Assembly: GCF_001879715.1 (NCBI RefSeq)
Contig: NZ_MNBW01000007.1
Span: forward strand, 124,001 to 188,000
Source: Nioella nitratireducens
GTDB taxonomy: Bacteria > Pseudomonadota > Alphaproteobacteria > Rhodobacterales > Rhodobacteraceae
Reading direction: 5' to 3'
Length of the DNA stretch: 64,000 nucleotides
The stretch's first letter is position 1; the number at the start of each line of letters is the position of its first letter. The notes beneath the pieces are model-generated. The model was not told the DNA's origin. It ran no database searches and saw only the letters and a list, made by a program, of their open reading frames with translations. Made by a program: the position numbers and the translations under genes. This document shows, piece by piece, positions 63,685 through 64,000 of the stretch.

Positions 63685-63721
63685 GGTCATCTCCCTGCCA
63701 GCGCCAGCCGTGTGAAGGGGT

Positions 63722-63747
63722 GGGTGGGCCACGAGACTGGCCCACCC
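63722..63747 (-). terminator. Stem-loop after the substrate-binding gene
   Basis: GGGTGGGCC, eight bases, GGCCCACCC: a perfect nine-pair stem 18 bases past the binding-protein stop. There is no U-run, so partial termination or mRNA end protection is likely. Confidence 0.6.
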
Positions 63748-63764
63748 GAACGTCGCCTAAAAGC

Positions 63765-64000
63765 TTACTGCGACAGCCACGCCTGGAAACGGGCGTCCAG
63801 ATCGTCGCGATAGTCTGCCCACCATTCGTAGTTGTAGAGAATGGTGCGCGTCGCGTTTGCCGGGTCGGTCGGCATGTGCGGACCCATCTCGATGCCCAGG
63901 TCGGCGTGGGTGCCAACCAGCGGAGCCGAGGAGGCGCGGGCCGGGCCGTACGAGATGTACTGGGCCTGGTCAGCCAGACGCTGGGTGTCGGTCGCGAAGC
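63765..64000 (-). CDS. Polyamine-type substrate-binding protein, only C-terminus in window
   Basis: Only the last 77 or so residues are visible, with the stop at 63765-63767. They read like the end of a PotD-type extracellular solute-binding protein: YGPARASSAPLV, then PHMPTDPANATRTILYNYEWW and a final helix RFQAWLSQ. The block around PTDPAN is common at the C-terminus of PotD proteins. It would be the first gene of the operon with DUF1330, PotB-like and PotC-like genes. The ATPase gene is not in this window. Confidence 0.75.
   Translation of the reverse strand, partial: FATDTQRLADQAQYISYGPARASSAPLVGTHADLGIEMGPHMPTDPANATRTILYNYEWWADYRDDLDARFQAWLSQ

Noticed and set aside
1-64000. CRISPR arrays, transposases, integrases, rRNA
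   Set aside because: None seen after looking along the whole window; the only tandem units are the 11-bp array near 7200 and one 14-bp duplication.

Overview
The window is a high-GC chromosomal segment with tightly packed genes, many joined by ATGA or TGATG overlaps. It looks like an alphaproteobacterium of the family Rhodobacteraceae, probably the Roseobacter group. The grounds are the hom-glpX-recJ order, Hint-domain proteins, a DmdB-like acyl-CoA ligase, a GlxA/AraC regulator coupled to a betaine-type transporter, and polyamine- and dipeptide-type ABC systems. No rRNA, prophage, transposase or CRISPR array is visible. One tRNA, tRNA-Glu(TTC), is present. All identities come from reading motifs; no database was searched.

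Region by region. 1-3771: beta-oxidation genes (3'-end of a thiolase, a cupin, a FadB-type multifunctional protein). 3732-5262: two Hint-domain proteins. 5484-9569: an acyl-CoA synthetase, a membrane protein resembling a decayed M48 peptidase, and a secreted SPOR protein. 9635-14149: a nucleoside salvage operon transcribed cdd-deoA-deoB-add-upp. 14225-21139: a soluble hybrid histidine kinase, propionyl-CoA synthetase, malic enzyme and NAD kinase. 21343-25722: glyA, a nitrilase plus creatinase-like pair, a TetR regulator and a small lipoprotein. 25805-30151: hom, glpX, recJ and tRNA-Glu. 30400-35526: an overlapping set of acetyl-CoA-synthetase-like ligase, fused E1 alpha/beta, lipoyl E2 and a free acyl carrier protein. 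35640-37262: a DmdB-like ligase. 37372-41309: a sensory locus (secreted SUOX-like protein, membrane hybrid kinase, divergent LuxR response regulator). 41319-45219: a secreted coiled-coil protein, PEP synthase and a small orphan. 45671-50713: a betaine/proline-type ABC transporter with its GlxA-type regulator. 50879-56067: a dipeptide-type ABC transporter. 56966-60874: a phosphotransferase plus acyl-CoA dehydrogenase, divergent from two short-chain dehydrogenases. 60981-64000: a polyamine-type ABC transporter, cut at the window edge.

Taken together the window is a heterotroph's kit for taking up osmolytes, peptides and polyamines and turning acyl groups into CoA thioesters (four AMP-forming ligases), oxidising them and returning carbon to central metabolism (malic enzyme, PEP synthase, FBPase). 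Two clusters stand out. The ligase/E1/E2/ACP set has no E3 and carries an acyl carrier protein where none is expected, so it may move a two-carbon or acyl unit from a lipoyl arm to an ACP. The kinase/acyl-CoA dehydrogenase/SDR locus resembles pathways that break down 4-hydroxy acids through phosphorylated acyl-CoAs. A third oddity is a PotB-type permease whose first external loop holds an apparently duplicated domain.
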